64,000 nt of DNA from Piscinibacter gummiphilus (GTDB taxonomy: Bacteria; Pseudomonadota; Gammaproteobacteria; Burkholderiales; Burkholderiaceae_C), in NCBI RefSeq assembly GCF_032681285.1, contig NZ_CP136336.1:3583001-3647000 (forward strand), in the 5' to 3' direction. The notes under the pieces were generated by a model. It searched no databases and had not been told where the DNA came from. It worked only from the letters and a program-made list of their open reading frames with translations. The first letter of the stretch is position 1; each line of letters starts with the position of its first letter. Made by a program: the position numbers and the translations under genes. This document shows, in pieces, positions 42,960-51,380 of this stretch.

Positions 42960-43754
42960 ATGTCTTCGTTCCGCAACGGCCTGCTGCTTTGCACCATCAC
43001 GATGCTGCTGGCCTCCGCCGCCCAGGCTCAATCCAATTCGTGCGAGCTGCTGAAGCAGACGCTGGCCTCGCGCATCCCGCCCGAGATCAAGGGCTACGCG
43101 ATGGACGATGTGCCGGCAAGGACGCCGGTGCCTTCGGGCGGCAAGGTGATCGGCACCTGCGAAGGCGGTGCACGCAAGGTGATCTACCGGCGCTTCGGTG
43201 GCCCGCCGCTCGTGGCCGACGGCGCCACCGCCACGGCGCCTTCCGCCGCGTCGGCGCCTGCGCCCGTGGCCGTGCAACCGAAAGAAGCGCCGAAGCCCAA
43301 ACCCGAGCCGGTCGCGCCGCCCAAGCCCGTGCCGCCACCCGTCGCGTCGGCACCTGCGGCTTCCGTCGCCAAGCCAGCCCCCGCGGTGGCCGCACCCACA
43401 CCCAAGCCGGCGCCTGCGCCCGCCTTCGTGCCCGCTCCAGTCGTGCGCCCCGCGCCGGTGGCATCGGCCCCGGCATCCGCAGTGACGCCGGCCAAGCCGA
43501 GCGTCGCCGAGACGCCGACCGCACCCCTCGTGACCCGCGCGGCGCCGACACCGCGGCCTGCGGAGCCAGCCGCCGTGCCCCTGCCACCCACTTCCACGCC
43601 CGCTGCCGACGACGGCGAGCCCGGCTTCTTCAGCGCCTACGGCACATGGTTGTGGCTGCTGCTGGCGCTGCCGCTGGTCGCCTGGCTGTGGGCCTGGGTC
43701 TCGCACCGCATGGCCTACGACGAGGCCGGCCTGCCGCGCGGCCCGCGCCTGTGA
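42960..43754 (+). CDS. DUF1161 domain protein with Pro/Ala-rich linker and C-terminal membrane helix
   Basis: A 264-residue exported protein: signal peptide (about residues 1-22, ending ASAAQA), then a short DUF1161 domain (SCELLKQTLASRIPPEIKGY through GTCEGGARKVIYRR) with two cysteines. About 130 residues of proline/alanine/valine/lysine repeats follow, then one membrane helix (about residues 226-246) and a short tail. The function of DUF1161 is unknown. The added linker and C-terminal anchor are not part of the usual small DUF1161 protein. The gene is divergent from tpsB; the 116-base gap shows no strong promoter. Confidence 0.78.
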   Translation: MSSFRNGLLLCTITMLLASAAQAQSNSCELLKQTLASRIPPEIKGYAMDDVPARTPVPSGGKVIGTCEGGARKVIYRRFGGPPLVADGATATAPSAASAPAPVAVQPKEAPKPKPEPVAPPKPVPPPVASAPAASVAKPAPAVAAPTPKPAPAPAFVPAPVVRPAPVASAPASAVTPAKPSVAETPTAPLVTRAAPTPRPAEPAAVPLPPTSTPAADDGEPGFFSAYGTWLWLLLALPLVAWLWAWVSHRMAYDEAGLPRGPRL

Positions 43755-43796
43755 GTCGAAGACAATCGCCGCCCTTGCATCCAGATTTCACAAGCG

Positions 43797-44042
43797 ATGA
43801 GCGACGAGACCAAGCCCACCCTGCCCGACCACCTGTCATGCGACCCGCGAAGCCCGCATCACGTGGCCGCGGTGTTCGAGCACCCGATCGGCATCCGCCT
43901 CAACGGCAAGGAGCGCCACGACGTCGAGGAGTACTGCATCAGCGAAGGCTGGGTGAAGGTGCCAGCCGGCAAGACGCTCGACCGCAAGGGCCAGCCCCTG
44001 ATGATCAAGCTCAAGGGCACGGTCGAGGCCTATTACCGCTGA
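43797..44042 (+). CDS. DUF3297 family small protein
   Basis: An 81-residue cytoplasmic protein that matches DUF3297 nearly end to end: LPDHLSCDPRSPHHVAAVFE, HPIGIRLNGKERHDVEEYC, SEGWVKVPAGKTLDRKGQPL and a final VEAYYR. The function is unknown; a nucleic-acid or glutathione-related role is sometimes suggested but unproven. It starts 42 bases after the DUF1161 gene and may be on the same transcript. Confidence 0.88.
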   Translation: MSDETKPTLPDHLSCDPRSPHHVAAVFEHPIGIRLNGKERHDVEEYCISEGWVKVPAGKTLDRKGQPLMIKLKGTVEAYYR

Positions 44043-44063
44043 TGACTCACCGCTGACCAGGCG

Positions 44064-44918
44064 TCAGCGCGGCGGCACCCTCGCCGCCGCGGCCGAATCG
44101 AGCGCGCCTTCGCCGCGCGCAATGGCCGCGTCGTACATCGCGGCCACACCCGGCATCACGAAGAGCGGGAAGCCGCCCCGCTCGGCTTCTTCGAGCATCA
44201 GGCGCACGTCCTTGCGCGCCATCGTCACCTCGAACGAGGGCTTCGTCACATCACCCGACTCGATGCGCGCCGCACGCGCCGGCAGCATCGCGCCCGGGTT
44301 GAAGTTCTTGAAGAGCGAGAACGCTTCGCTGGTCGAGATGCCGCAGGCGGCGGCCAGCCGGTTCACGTCGCCGAGCACGCCCATGATGCCGATCAGCGTG
44401 AGGTTGCCGAAGAGCTTGAACGCGGCGGCCCGCTCGGGCGCCTCGCCGAGGTACATCACGTTGCCGGTCATCTTCTGCAGGTCGGGCAGCAGCGTGTCGT
44501 GATGGGCCTTGTCGCCCGAGACCAGCATGAGGCCGGTGCCTTCGTGCGCGTTGGACGGTGCCATGAACACCGGCGCATGCACGAAGGTGATGCCGCGGCC
44601 CTTCCAGCGCGCCGCGCGCTCGGCGGTGGGCGTGGGGGCGGTGGTGGTGTGGTCGACGATCCAGGTGTGCTTCGCGATGCGCCCGGCGAGCGGCTCCAGC
44701 ACCGCGTCGACCGAGGCATCGTCGGCCAGCGAGAGGTGGATGCGGCTGGCACCCTCGAGCGCAGCAGCGGCCTCGTCGAAGGCCTTGATGCCGGCGCGCT
44801 CGAGCGCGCGCGCCTTGGCGGCACTGCGGTTCCAGATCTGCACCTGGTGGCCGTTGGCCTGCAGTCGGTCGATGAAGCCGGCGCCCATCAGCCCCGTCCC
44901 GAAAAAAGCGATCTTCAT
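44064..44918 (-). CDS. NAD(P)-dependent oxidoreductase, 3-hydroxyisobutyrate dehydrogenase-like
   Basis: A 284-residue dehydrogenase of the beta-hydroxyacid family. The N-terminal Rossmann motif is IAFFGTGLMGAGFIDRL, followed by IWNRSAAKARALE, with the NAD(P)-binding domain to about residue 165. The C-terminal helical domain carries the catalytic-lysine region AAAFKLFGNLTLIG and ends MLEEAERGGFPLFVMPGV. Possible substrates are 3-hydroxyisobutyrate, tartronate semialdehyde, or imines (some members are imine reductases). An AAGGA ribosome site supports the ATG at 44918. It lies 11 bases after the regulator gene on the same strand. Confidence 0.87.
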   Translation of the reverse strand: MKIAFFGTGLMGAGFIDRLQANGHQVQIWNRSAAKARALERAGIKAFDEAAAALEGASRIHLSLADDASVDAVLEPLAGRIAKHTWIVDHTTTAPTPTAERAARWKGRGITFVHAPVFMAPSNAHEGTGLMLVSGDKAHHDTLLPDLQKMTGNVMYLGEAPERAAAFKLFGNLTLIGIMGVLGDVNRLAAACGISTSEAFSLFKNFNPGAMLPARAARIESGDVTKPSFEVTMARKDVRLMLEEAERGGFPLFVMPGVAAMYDAAIARGEGALDSAAAARVPPR

Positions 44919-44929
44919 GAGGTGTTCCT

Positions 44930-46973
44930 TCAGTGGGAGTGTGACCAGCCGGCCATGCGGTGGTCGGCCTGCCGCATGAGGGCGTCGGCATCAGAGCCGT
45001 AGTGGAAGGCCGAGAGAAAGTCGTCGAGCCGATAGCCCGGCTGCACACGCTGGATGGCGGCGGCCATCTCGAGCGCCTGCTCGCGGCGACCGGCCATGGC
45101 CAGGCAGTGCTTGGCGATGCTCATGATGTGCACGTGCGCGTTGGGGCGTGCCGCGGCCTTCATCGCCCAATCGGCCGCCTCGTCATAGCGGCCCAGCCGC
45201 AGCAAGGCGAGCGCGCGGGTGCCCAGCATGGCGAAGAGCAGCGGGTCGAAGGGGCTCAGGTCGCGCGCATGGTCGGTGGCCTCGATGGCGAGCTGCGCGT
45301 CCCCCGACTGCGAATGCACGAAGGCGCGGGTGTAGTGGCCGTGCGCGAAGTTCGGGCTCAGGTCGACGCAGATGTCGAGCTCGGCGATCGACTCGTCGAG
45401 CCGACCGCGCAGCCAGTGCGCCCGGCCGAGCGCCCAGCGTGCAGCGGGGTCGAGGTCGTCTGCCATCAGGCCTTGCGACGCGATGCGGTAGGCCTGCTCC
45501 TCGGCCTGCGGGCGGTCGGACCAGCCGAGAAAGGCATCCTGGAAATGGGTGAACGACAGGCCGGCGTAGGGCCGCGCGAAGCTCGGGTCGAGCTGCACCG
45601 CGGTCTGGAAGAAATGGCGCGCCTGCTCGTTGTCTTCGCGGTTGAACCGCATCATGTGCCAGAGGCCGCGGTGGTGCGCCTCCCAGGCGTCGAGCGAGTT
45701 GGGTGACTTGAGGATGGCGCGGTTTCGCTCGGCCACCTCGATCTGGCCCGACAGCGAGGCCACGATGCGGTCGCCGATCTCGTCGAGCACGCCGAAGGTG
45801 TCGCCGAGGCGGCCCTGGAAGGTGTCGGCCCACAGCACACGGGCGGTGCGCGTCTCGCTCAGTTGCACCGAGACGGTCAAGCGCCCGCCCGGCTCCACGC
45901 GCAACGCGCCGCCAGCCACGTAGTCGACATCGAGCCGGCGCGCCGCGTCTTCGGCGCCGATGCGCCGCTCGTCGAGCGCGAACACCGTGCCTTGCGCGAT
46001 GACGAACATGCTGCGCAGCTTCGACAGCCGCGTGATGATGTCGTGCGCCAGTCCGTCGCCCAGCCCGCCACGGGCGCTCACGCCGCGCGAGCGGTCGCTG
46101 AAGGGCATGACGGCCAGCGAGGCGCGGCGCGCACGCGCCGGCGGGAGCGAGGGCTCGGGCTCGGACTTGATGACCTCGACGGCGACGACCAACGCCGGGC
46201 GACTGTGGCGCTGCTTCGCGGCACGCCAGGCGTGGCCGATCGCGCCCCAGTCCTGCCCTTCGGCTTCGTACTGGCGCGCCACCACCGCGAGGTGTTCGTC
46301 GCCCTCGCGCAGCCGGCCGCTGGCGGCCAGCGCGTTCAAGAGGCCCTCGTGTGCCCGGCCGTCGAAGGGCGCGAGCCGCAGCCACGCTTCGAAGGTGGGC
46401 ACCGCCTCGTCGGCCGCAGGCGGCAGCGACATGGCCAGCTGCTCCAGCACCGCGGCGTGCGCCGCACGGAAGCGGCGCCGCTGCGCCGTGAGCCACGCCG
46501 TGTAGGCGGCGCTGCGGGGGATGTCGAGACCTTCGAGGAAGTCGCCCCGAAACTCGAGCGCCCAGGCGCGCAGCGCTTCGGCGCCGAGCGTGGCCACGCC
46601 GCCCTGCAGCGCATGGGCGAGCCGAGTCGCGTCGACATCTACGCCTGTGAGGTCGAGCCGCAGGCTCTCGCCTTCTGCCAAGACCCGCGTCTGGCCTTCC
46701 TCATCGAGCACGCCGCGCAGCTTGCTCAGGCACCAGCGGAGTTCTCCGCGTGGATCGTTGGGCAGGTCCCAGAGCAGCTCGCACAGGTGGTGGCGCGACA
46801 CGTCATGGCCGGCCAGCGCCAGGTAGGGCCAGCAGCGCGCGCACCTTGCGCGACGAGGGCAGCACCACCAGGCTGCCCGCACGGCTGAGCACGAGCGGGC
46901 CCAGCAGCTGCAGCCGCAAACCACCGGTTCCCGTGATGGCCTCGCTTGTTTCCACGCCAGTTCCCACGCTCAT
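44930..46973 (-). pseudogene. SARP/BTAD and TPR transcriptional regulator, frameshifted near 46827
   Basis: Related to SARP/AfsR-type regulators: a winged-helix N-terminal DNA-binding part (LRLQLLGPLVLSRAGSLVVL, SSRKVRALLA, then YLALAGHDVSRHHLCELLWD), a BTAD domain (to about 255), an adenylate-cyclase-like TolB-N segment (ASLAVMPFSDRSRG through ADTFQGRLGD) and C-terminal TPRs. The N-terminal part is in one frame from ATG 46973, and the rest in another. A GGG at 46826-46828 (CCC on the coding strand) seems to hold one extra base. Removing one base restores a continuous protein of about 680 residues. Either the gene is inactivated or the base is a sequencing error; the downstream frame alone starts with an unnatural Cys/Trp-rich stretch. 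Confidence 0.82.
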
Positions 46974-47079
46974 TTCCACGCTGGTTTCAACGCACCGCTT
47001 CGACAGTCCTGTGCACGGTCACACCGAGGCCAGAACCCGGTAGCCGAGCCTGTCAACACAAACCTTTGGAGCTCATGTC

Positions 47080-47925
47080 ATGAATGCATTTTCCACCGCG
47101 AGCGCTGCCACCGACGCCAGCACCCCCGACTTTGCGGCCATCAAGACCCGCCAGCAGGCGGCCTGGTCGTCCGGCGACTATGCCGTCGTCGGCACCACCC
47201 TGCAGATTGTGGGCGAGTCGCTGTGCGAGGCGCTCGACCTGCGCTCGGGCCAGCGTGTGCTCGACGTGGCCGCCGGCAACGGCAACGCCACGCTCGCCGC
47301 CGCGCGCCGCTGGGCCGAGGTGACCTCGACCGACTACGTGCCCTCGCTGCTGGAGCGCGGCCGCGCCCGTGCCATCGCCGAAGGCTTCCAGGAGATCGAC
47401 TTCCGAGAAGCCGACGTCGAGGCCCTGCCCTTCGACGACGCGAGCTTCGACGTGGTCGTCTCGACCTTTGGCTGCATGTTCGCGCCCAACCATGTGCGCA
47501 CGGCGAGCGAGATGCTGCGCGTGTGCCGCCCCGGCGGGAAGATCGGCATGGCCAACTGGACGCCCGAGAGCTTCATCGGCGAGATGTTCAAGGCGCTCGG
47601 CAAGCACGTGGCACCGCCGGCCGGCGTGAAGTCGCCTGCGCTGTGGGGTTCGCGCCCGCATCTGGCCGAGCTCTTCGAGGCGCACGGCCAGATCCGCGCC
47701 GAGTCGCGCCAGTTCATGTTCCGCTACCGCTCGCCCGAGCACTTCCTGGACGTCTTCAAGAGCTGGTACGGCCCGGTGCACAAGGCGTTTGCCGCGCTCG
47801 ACGTGACGCGGCAGGCCGCGCTCGCCGACGACCTGCTCTCGCTGATGGCCCGCTTCAACCGCGCCGACGACGGGACGCTCGTCGTGCCGAGCGAATACCT
47901 GCAGGTCGTCATCACCCGCGCCTGA
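47080..47925 (+). CDS. Class I SAM-dependent methyltransferase
   Basis: A 281-residue methyltransferase with motif I RVLDVAAGNGNATLAAARR, motif II TSTDYVPSLLERGRA, the EIDFREADVEALPFDDASFD region and LRVCRPGGKIGMANWTP. It is close to the ubiE/type-11 group and may act on a small molecule; the substrate is unknown. It lies divergent from the frameshifted SARP regulator (106-base gap) and 33 bases before the haloperoxidase-like gene. Divergent SARP-type regulators often control their neighbour, so loss of the regulator could affect this gene. Confidence 0.88.
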   Translation: MNAFSTASAATDASTPDFAAIKTRQQAAWSSGDYAVVGTTLQIVGESLCEALDLRSGQRVLDVAAGNGNATLAAARRWAEVTSTDYVPSLLERGRARAIAEGFQEIDFREADVEALPFDDASFDVVVSTFGCMFAPNHVRTASEMLRVCRPGGKIGMANWTPESFIGEMFKALGKHVAPPAGVKSPALWGSRPHLAELFEAHGQIRAESRQFMFRYRSPEHFLDVFKSWYGPVHKAFAALDVTRQAALADDLLSLMARFNRADDGTLVVPSEYLQVVITRA

Positions 47926-47958
47926 ACACCCCACCCTTTCACCCCTGAGAGAACAACC

Positions 47959-49563
47959 ATGAAACCTCGTCACCTCATCGCCGGCGCCTGCCTCGTGGCC
48001 ATTGGCAGCGCGGCCCACGCCGACGTCATCACCGACTGGAACATCGTGGCCGGCGACACCATCGTCGCCGCCAAGCTCGGCACACCCCCGGCCAACCGCG
48101 TGATCGCCATCGTGCAGACCGCCGTGAACGATGCCGTCATCGCCGCGGGAAGCCGCGCGGACACCAGCGTCGACGCCGCCGTGGCCGCGGCCAACCGCGT
48201 GACGCTCGCCAAGCTGCTGCCGTCGCAAGAAGCCGCCGTCACCACCGCCTACCAGGCGGCGTTGGCCAAGATCGCCGACGGCCCCGCCAAGGCGGCCGGC
48301 ATCGCCGCCGGCGAAAAGGCCGCGGGCGCGGTGCTCGCACGCCGCCTGGACGACGGCGCCGGCACGCCCGAGCGCTACCGCCCGCACACCGCCGCCGGCA
48401 CCTACGTGCCGACCCCCGCCGTGGCCGCGCCGCAGTGGGTGCAGCGCAAGCCCTGGAACATGGCCGGCCCGGCGCAGTTCCGCCCCGGGCCGCCGCCGGC
48501 ACTGAGCAGTGCGCAATGGGCTCGCGACTACGAGGAAGTGCGCCTCGTCGGCAGCAAGGTCAGCACCAAGCGCAGCGCCGAGCAGACCGACATCGCCCGC
48601 TTCTGGGACTACTCGCTGCCGCCGATCTACCACGCCGTGCTGCGCTCGGTGGCCACCCAGCCGAACCGCAGCGTCGCGCAGAACGCGCGCCTCTTCGCCA
48701 CCGCCGCGCAGGCGATGGACGACGGGCTGATCGCCGGACTGGACGCCAAGTACCACTACAACTTCTGGCGCCCGGTCACCGCCATCCGCAACGGCGACCT
48801 CGACGGCCACGACGGCACCCCGTTGGAAGCCGGCTGGTCCTCGCTGATCGATGCGCCGATGCACCCGGAGTACCCGAGCACGCACTCGATCCTGGCCGGC
48901 GCAATGGCCAGCATCCTGCAAGCCGAGGCCGGCACGGCCGGGCTGCCGGTGCTCAGCACCTCGAGCCCCACCCTGGGCGGCGCCACGCGCAAGTGGAAGT
49001 CCCTCGACGACTTCACCCGTGAAGTGGCGGTGTCGCGCATCTGGGGTGGCATCCACTTCCGCACCGCGACCGACGTGGGCCTGGTGATGGGCCGGCAGAT
49101 CGGCGCGCAGGCGGTCGCGCAGTTCGCGCTGGCGCCGGCGGGTGACGCCAAGCTGGTCGAGCGTGTGGCAGCCAAAGGCGTGCAGGTCTACGAATGCCGC
49201 GCCGACAAGGCCGCCTCGAACGGCGCGCAGTGGGTGTTCGTCGCGCCCCAGGCCGATCTTTTCGATGCCGAAGGCAAGCCGAGCGGCACGCATTACGCCG
49301 GCCCGCACTGGGAGGCTGCGGACGGCAGCAAGATCGTCGGCAAGGTCGAAGCCCGCGCCGACGCACCGCAGGCTGGCGCCATCCCGTGGCTGCTGCTGTC
49401 GGCCCGCTCGGTCGGCAGCTCCGGTCGCTATGCGTCGGTGACGAGCATCCAGCGCGTCAACACGGTCGGCGGCACCGCGCCGGCGCAGCGTTGCGACAAG
49501 AGCGCCATCGGCAAGGTGGACAAGGTGCCCTACACGGCGGACTACCTGCTGTACGCGTCCTGA
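47959..49563 (+). CDS. Vanadium-dependent haloperoxidase-like protein fused to DUF3455
   Basis: A 534-residue exported protein (signal about residues 1-21, ending GSAAHA). The first ~400 residues belong to the vanadium haloperoxidase/PAP2 group, with all three metal-pocket motifs: KX6RP (K264-P272), PSTHS (306-310; classic PSGH) and SRX5H (S359, R360, H366). These enzymes oxidise halides or act as phosphatases. From about residue 410 the protein changes to a DUF3455 domain (VQVYECRADKA, THYAGPHWEAADGSKIVG, AIPWLLLSARSVG, IQRVNTVGG, VPYTADYLLY). The fusion is unusual. The stop is followed by the palindrome that overlaps the tetR promoter. Confidence 0.85.
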   Translation: MKPRHLIAGACLVAIGSAAHADVITDWNIVAGDTIVAAKLGTPPANRVIAIVQTAVNDAVIAAGSRADTSVDAAVAAANRVTLAKLLPSQEAAVTTAYQAALAKIADGPAKAAGIAAGEKAAGAVLARRLDDGAGTPERYRPHTAAGTYVPTPAVAAPQWVQRKPWNMAGPAQFRPGPPPALSSAQWARDYEEVRLVGSKVSTKRSAEQTDIARFWDYSLPPIYHAVLRSVATQPNRSVAQNARLFATAAQAMDDGLIAGLDAKYHYNFWRPVTAIRNGDLDGHDGTPLEAGWSSLIDAPMHPEYPSTHSILAGAMASILQAEAGTAGLPVLSTSSPTLGGATRKWKSLDDFTREVAVSRIWGGIHFRTATDVGLVMGRQIGAQAVAQFALAPAGDAKLVERVAAKGVQVYECRADKAASNGAQWVFVAPQADLFDAEGKPSGTHYAGPHWEAADGSKIVGKVEARADAPQAGAIPWLLLSARSVGSSGRYASVTSIQRVNTVGGTAPAQRCDKSAIGKVDKVPYTADYLLYAS

Positions 49564-49585
49564 GCTCCGCGCCGCCAGGCGCTGG

Positions 49586-49615
49586 CCAGTCGTCTTGACG
49601 TTTCAAGACGACTGG
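49586..49615. promoter_or_regulatory. Perfect 13-bp inverted repeat, probable TetR operator
   Basis: CCAGTCGTCTTGA, four bases (CGTT), then its exact reverse complement TCAAGACGACTGG. It overlaps the -35 box of the promoter at 49595-49624 and lies 16 bases before the tetR start, so it is well placed for autoregulation. It could instead be the terminator hairpin of the upstream haloperoxidase gene, but no T tract follows. Confidence 0.65.
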
Positions 49616-49624
49616 TCATATTAT
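49595..49624 (+). promoter_or_regulatory. Sigma-70-like promoter of tetR, predicted leaderless
   Basis: TTGACG (49595-49600) and TATTAT (49619-49624) are separated by 18 bases. The expected transcription start (about 49631) falls on or next to the ATG at 49632, and no ribosome site is present, so the mRNA may be leaderless. Confidence 0.6.
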
Positions 49625-49631
49625 TCGTGCC

Positions 49632-50243
49632 ATGCCGCGCACTGCCGACCCGACCGACATCCCCAAGCGCCTGCTCGACGCCGGGCGCGACCTCTTCCTC
49701 CAGCAGGGCTACAACGCCACCGGCATCCAGCAGATCACCGACACGGCTGGCGTGCCCAAAGGCTCGTTCTACAACCACTTCAGCAGCAAAGAGGCCTTCG
49801 CCACCGCGGTGGCCGAGCGCTACGCCGCGTTCATGCAGCTGTCGTGGACACGCATGCTGGCCACCGCGCCCGAGGCGCCGATGGCGGCCATCCGCCACGT
49901 CTTCGCGCAGATGACGGCCTATCACGAGCGCCACGCCGACTGCCCCTCGGGCTGCCTGATCGGCAACTTCGCCTCCGAGATCGCACTGGTGAGCGACAGC
50001 TGTCGGCAGACGCTGCTGGCCGCCCAGCTCGGCTGGCGCGAGCGCCTGGCCGGGCTGATCCGCGCCGCGCAGGCCGAAGGCGTGGTGCGCGATGACATCG
50101 ACGCCACCGAACTTTCCGCCCTCACCTGGGCCGCCTGGCAAGGCGCGCTGCTGCGCGTGAAGGTCGAACGCTCGGTGCAACCGCTGCGTGACACCGTGGC
50201 CCTGCTGCTCGACCGTCTCTATCCCCGTCTCTCTTCCCACTGA
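49632..50243 (+). CDS. TetR/AcrR family repressor
   Basis: A 203-residue repressor. The helix-turn-helix is at about residues 8-55 (LLDAGRDLFLQQGYNATGIQ, then ITDTAGVPKGSFYNHFSSKE). The ligand-binding part includes ADCPSGCLIGNFASEIAL, with conserved cysteines as seen in electrophile-sensing NemR-like members. A perfect palindrome lies over its promoter, and the next genes are an ene-reductase and an SDR, the layout of E. coli nemR-nemA. I therefore infer control of the two downstream genes in response to reactive electrophiles or quinones. The start is fixed by the promoter geometry, which leaves no room for a leader. Confidence 0.88.
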   Translation: MPRTADPTDIPKRLLDAGRDLFLQQGYNATGIQQITDTAGVPKGSFYNHFSSKEAFATAVAERYAAFMQLSWTRMLATAPEAPMAAIRHVFAQMTAYHERHADCPSGCLIGNFASEIALVSDSCRQTLLAAQLGWRERLAGLIRAAQAEGVVRDDIDATELSALTWAAWQGALLRVKVERSVQPLRDTVALLLDRLYPRLSSH

Positions 50244-50264
50244 TCTTCTCCCCCTGACCCCACC

Positions 50265-51380
50265 ATGACCGCCAACACCTCCGACGACGTCCTGTTCCAG
50301 CCGATCCGGCTCGGCAACATCACCCTTGCCAACCGCATGGCGATGGCGCCCCTCACCCGCAACCGCGCCGCCGCAGGCAACGTGCCGGGCCCGCTGGCAG
50401 TCGAGTACTACACGCAGCGCGCGAGCGTGGGCCTCGTGATCGCCGAGGCCACGCAGGTGTCGGCCCAGGCCCAGGGCTACGACGCGACGCCGGGCCTGCA
50501 CACGCCCGAGCAGATCGCCGGCTGGAAGAAGGTGACCGACGCGGTACACGCCAAGGGCGGCAAGATCTTCGTGCAGCTGTGGCACACCGGGCGTGTGTCG
50601 CACTCGCGCTTCCAGCCGGGGCAGCAGGCGCCGGTCGCGCCCTCGGCCCTGAAGGCCACGGCCGCCCGCACCTACGTGATCGGCCAGGGCTTTGTTGAAA
50701 CCTCCGAGCCGCGCGCACTCGCCACGGAAGAAATCGCCGGCGTGGTGAACGATTTCCGCACCGCCGCGGCCAACGCCATCAAGGCCGGCTTCGACGGCAT
50801 CGAGCTGCATGCGGCCCACGGCTACCTGATCGACGCCTTCCTGCGCAGCGGCTCCAACCAGCGCACCGACCAGTACGGCGGCTCGATCGAGAACCGCGCC
50901 CGTTTCCTGCTGGAGATCACCGCCGCCGTCATCGGCGAGATCGGGGCGGAGCGTGTGGGCCTGCGGCTCTCGCCGGTGTCGCCGGTCAACGACTCGGTCG
51001 AACCTGACCCGCAGCCGCTCTTCGAGCACGTGGTGCGTGAGCTGGAGAAGCTGCACCCGGTCTACATCCACGTGGTCGAGGGCCACACCGGCGGTCCGCG
51101 TGACAACCGGCCCTTCGATTACGAGGCGCTGCGCAAGCTGTACTCCGGCGTCTGGATGGTCAACAACGGCTACACGAAGGAGATGGCCGTCGAGGCGATC
51201 AAGAGCGGCCGCGCCGACATGGTCTCGTTCGGTCGCAAGATCATCGTCAACCCCGACCTGGTGCGCCGCTTCCGCGAGAACGCGCCGCTGAATGCGCCCG
51301 ACAAGGCCGCCCCGCTCTACGGCGGCGAAGGCGCCTTCGGCTACACCCACTACCCCTCGCTCGACGAGGTGAACGCATGA
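50265..51380 (+). CDS. Old yellow enzyme family ene-reductase (NemA-like)
   Basis: A 371-residue flavin (FMN) enzyme that reduces activated C=C bonds and nitro compounds using NAD(P)H. Landmarks are LFQPIRLGNITLANRMAMAP, VIAEATQVSAQAQGY, IFVQLWHTGRVSHS, FDGIELHAAHGYLIDAFLR, SNQRTDQYGGSIENRARF, and the C-terminal phosphate-binding ADMVSFGRKIIVNPDLVRR. The length and motifs match NemA/xenobiotic reductases. It follows tetR by 21 bases and overlaps the SDR gene by 4 bases (ATGA), so it is part of a tetR-nemA-SDR unit, probably induced by electrophiles. Confidence 0.94.
   Translation: MTANTSDDVLFQPIRLGNITLANRMAMAPLTRNRAAAGNVPGPLAVEYYTQRASVGLVIAEATQVSAQAQGYDATPGLHTPEQIAGWKKVTDAVHAKGGKIFVQLWHTGRVSHSRFQPGQQAPVAPSALKATAARTYVIGQGFVETSEPRALATEEIAGVVNDFRTAAANAIKAGFDGIELHAAHGYLIDAFLRSGSNQRTDQYGGSIENRARFLLEITAAVIGEIGAERVGLRLSPVSPVNDSVEPDPQPLFEHVVRELEKLHPVYIHVVEGHTGGPRDNRPFDYEALRKLYSGVWMVNNGYTKEMAVEAIKSGRADMVSFGRKIIVNPDLVRRFRENAPLNAPDKAAPLYGGEGAFGYTHYPSLDEVNA

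Noticed and set aside
43240..43560. Pro/Ala repeat tract
   Set aside because: Protein linker of the DUF1161 gene; the codons vary and no DNA-level repeat unit is evident.
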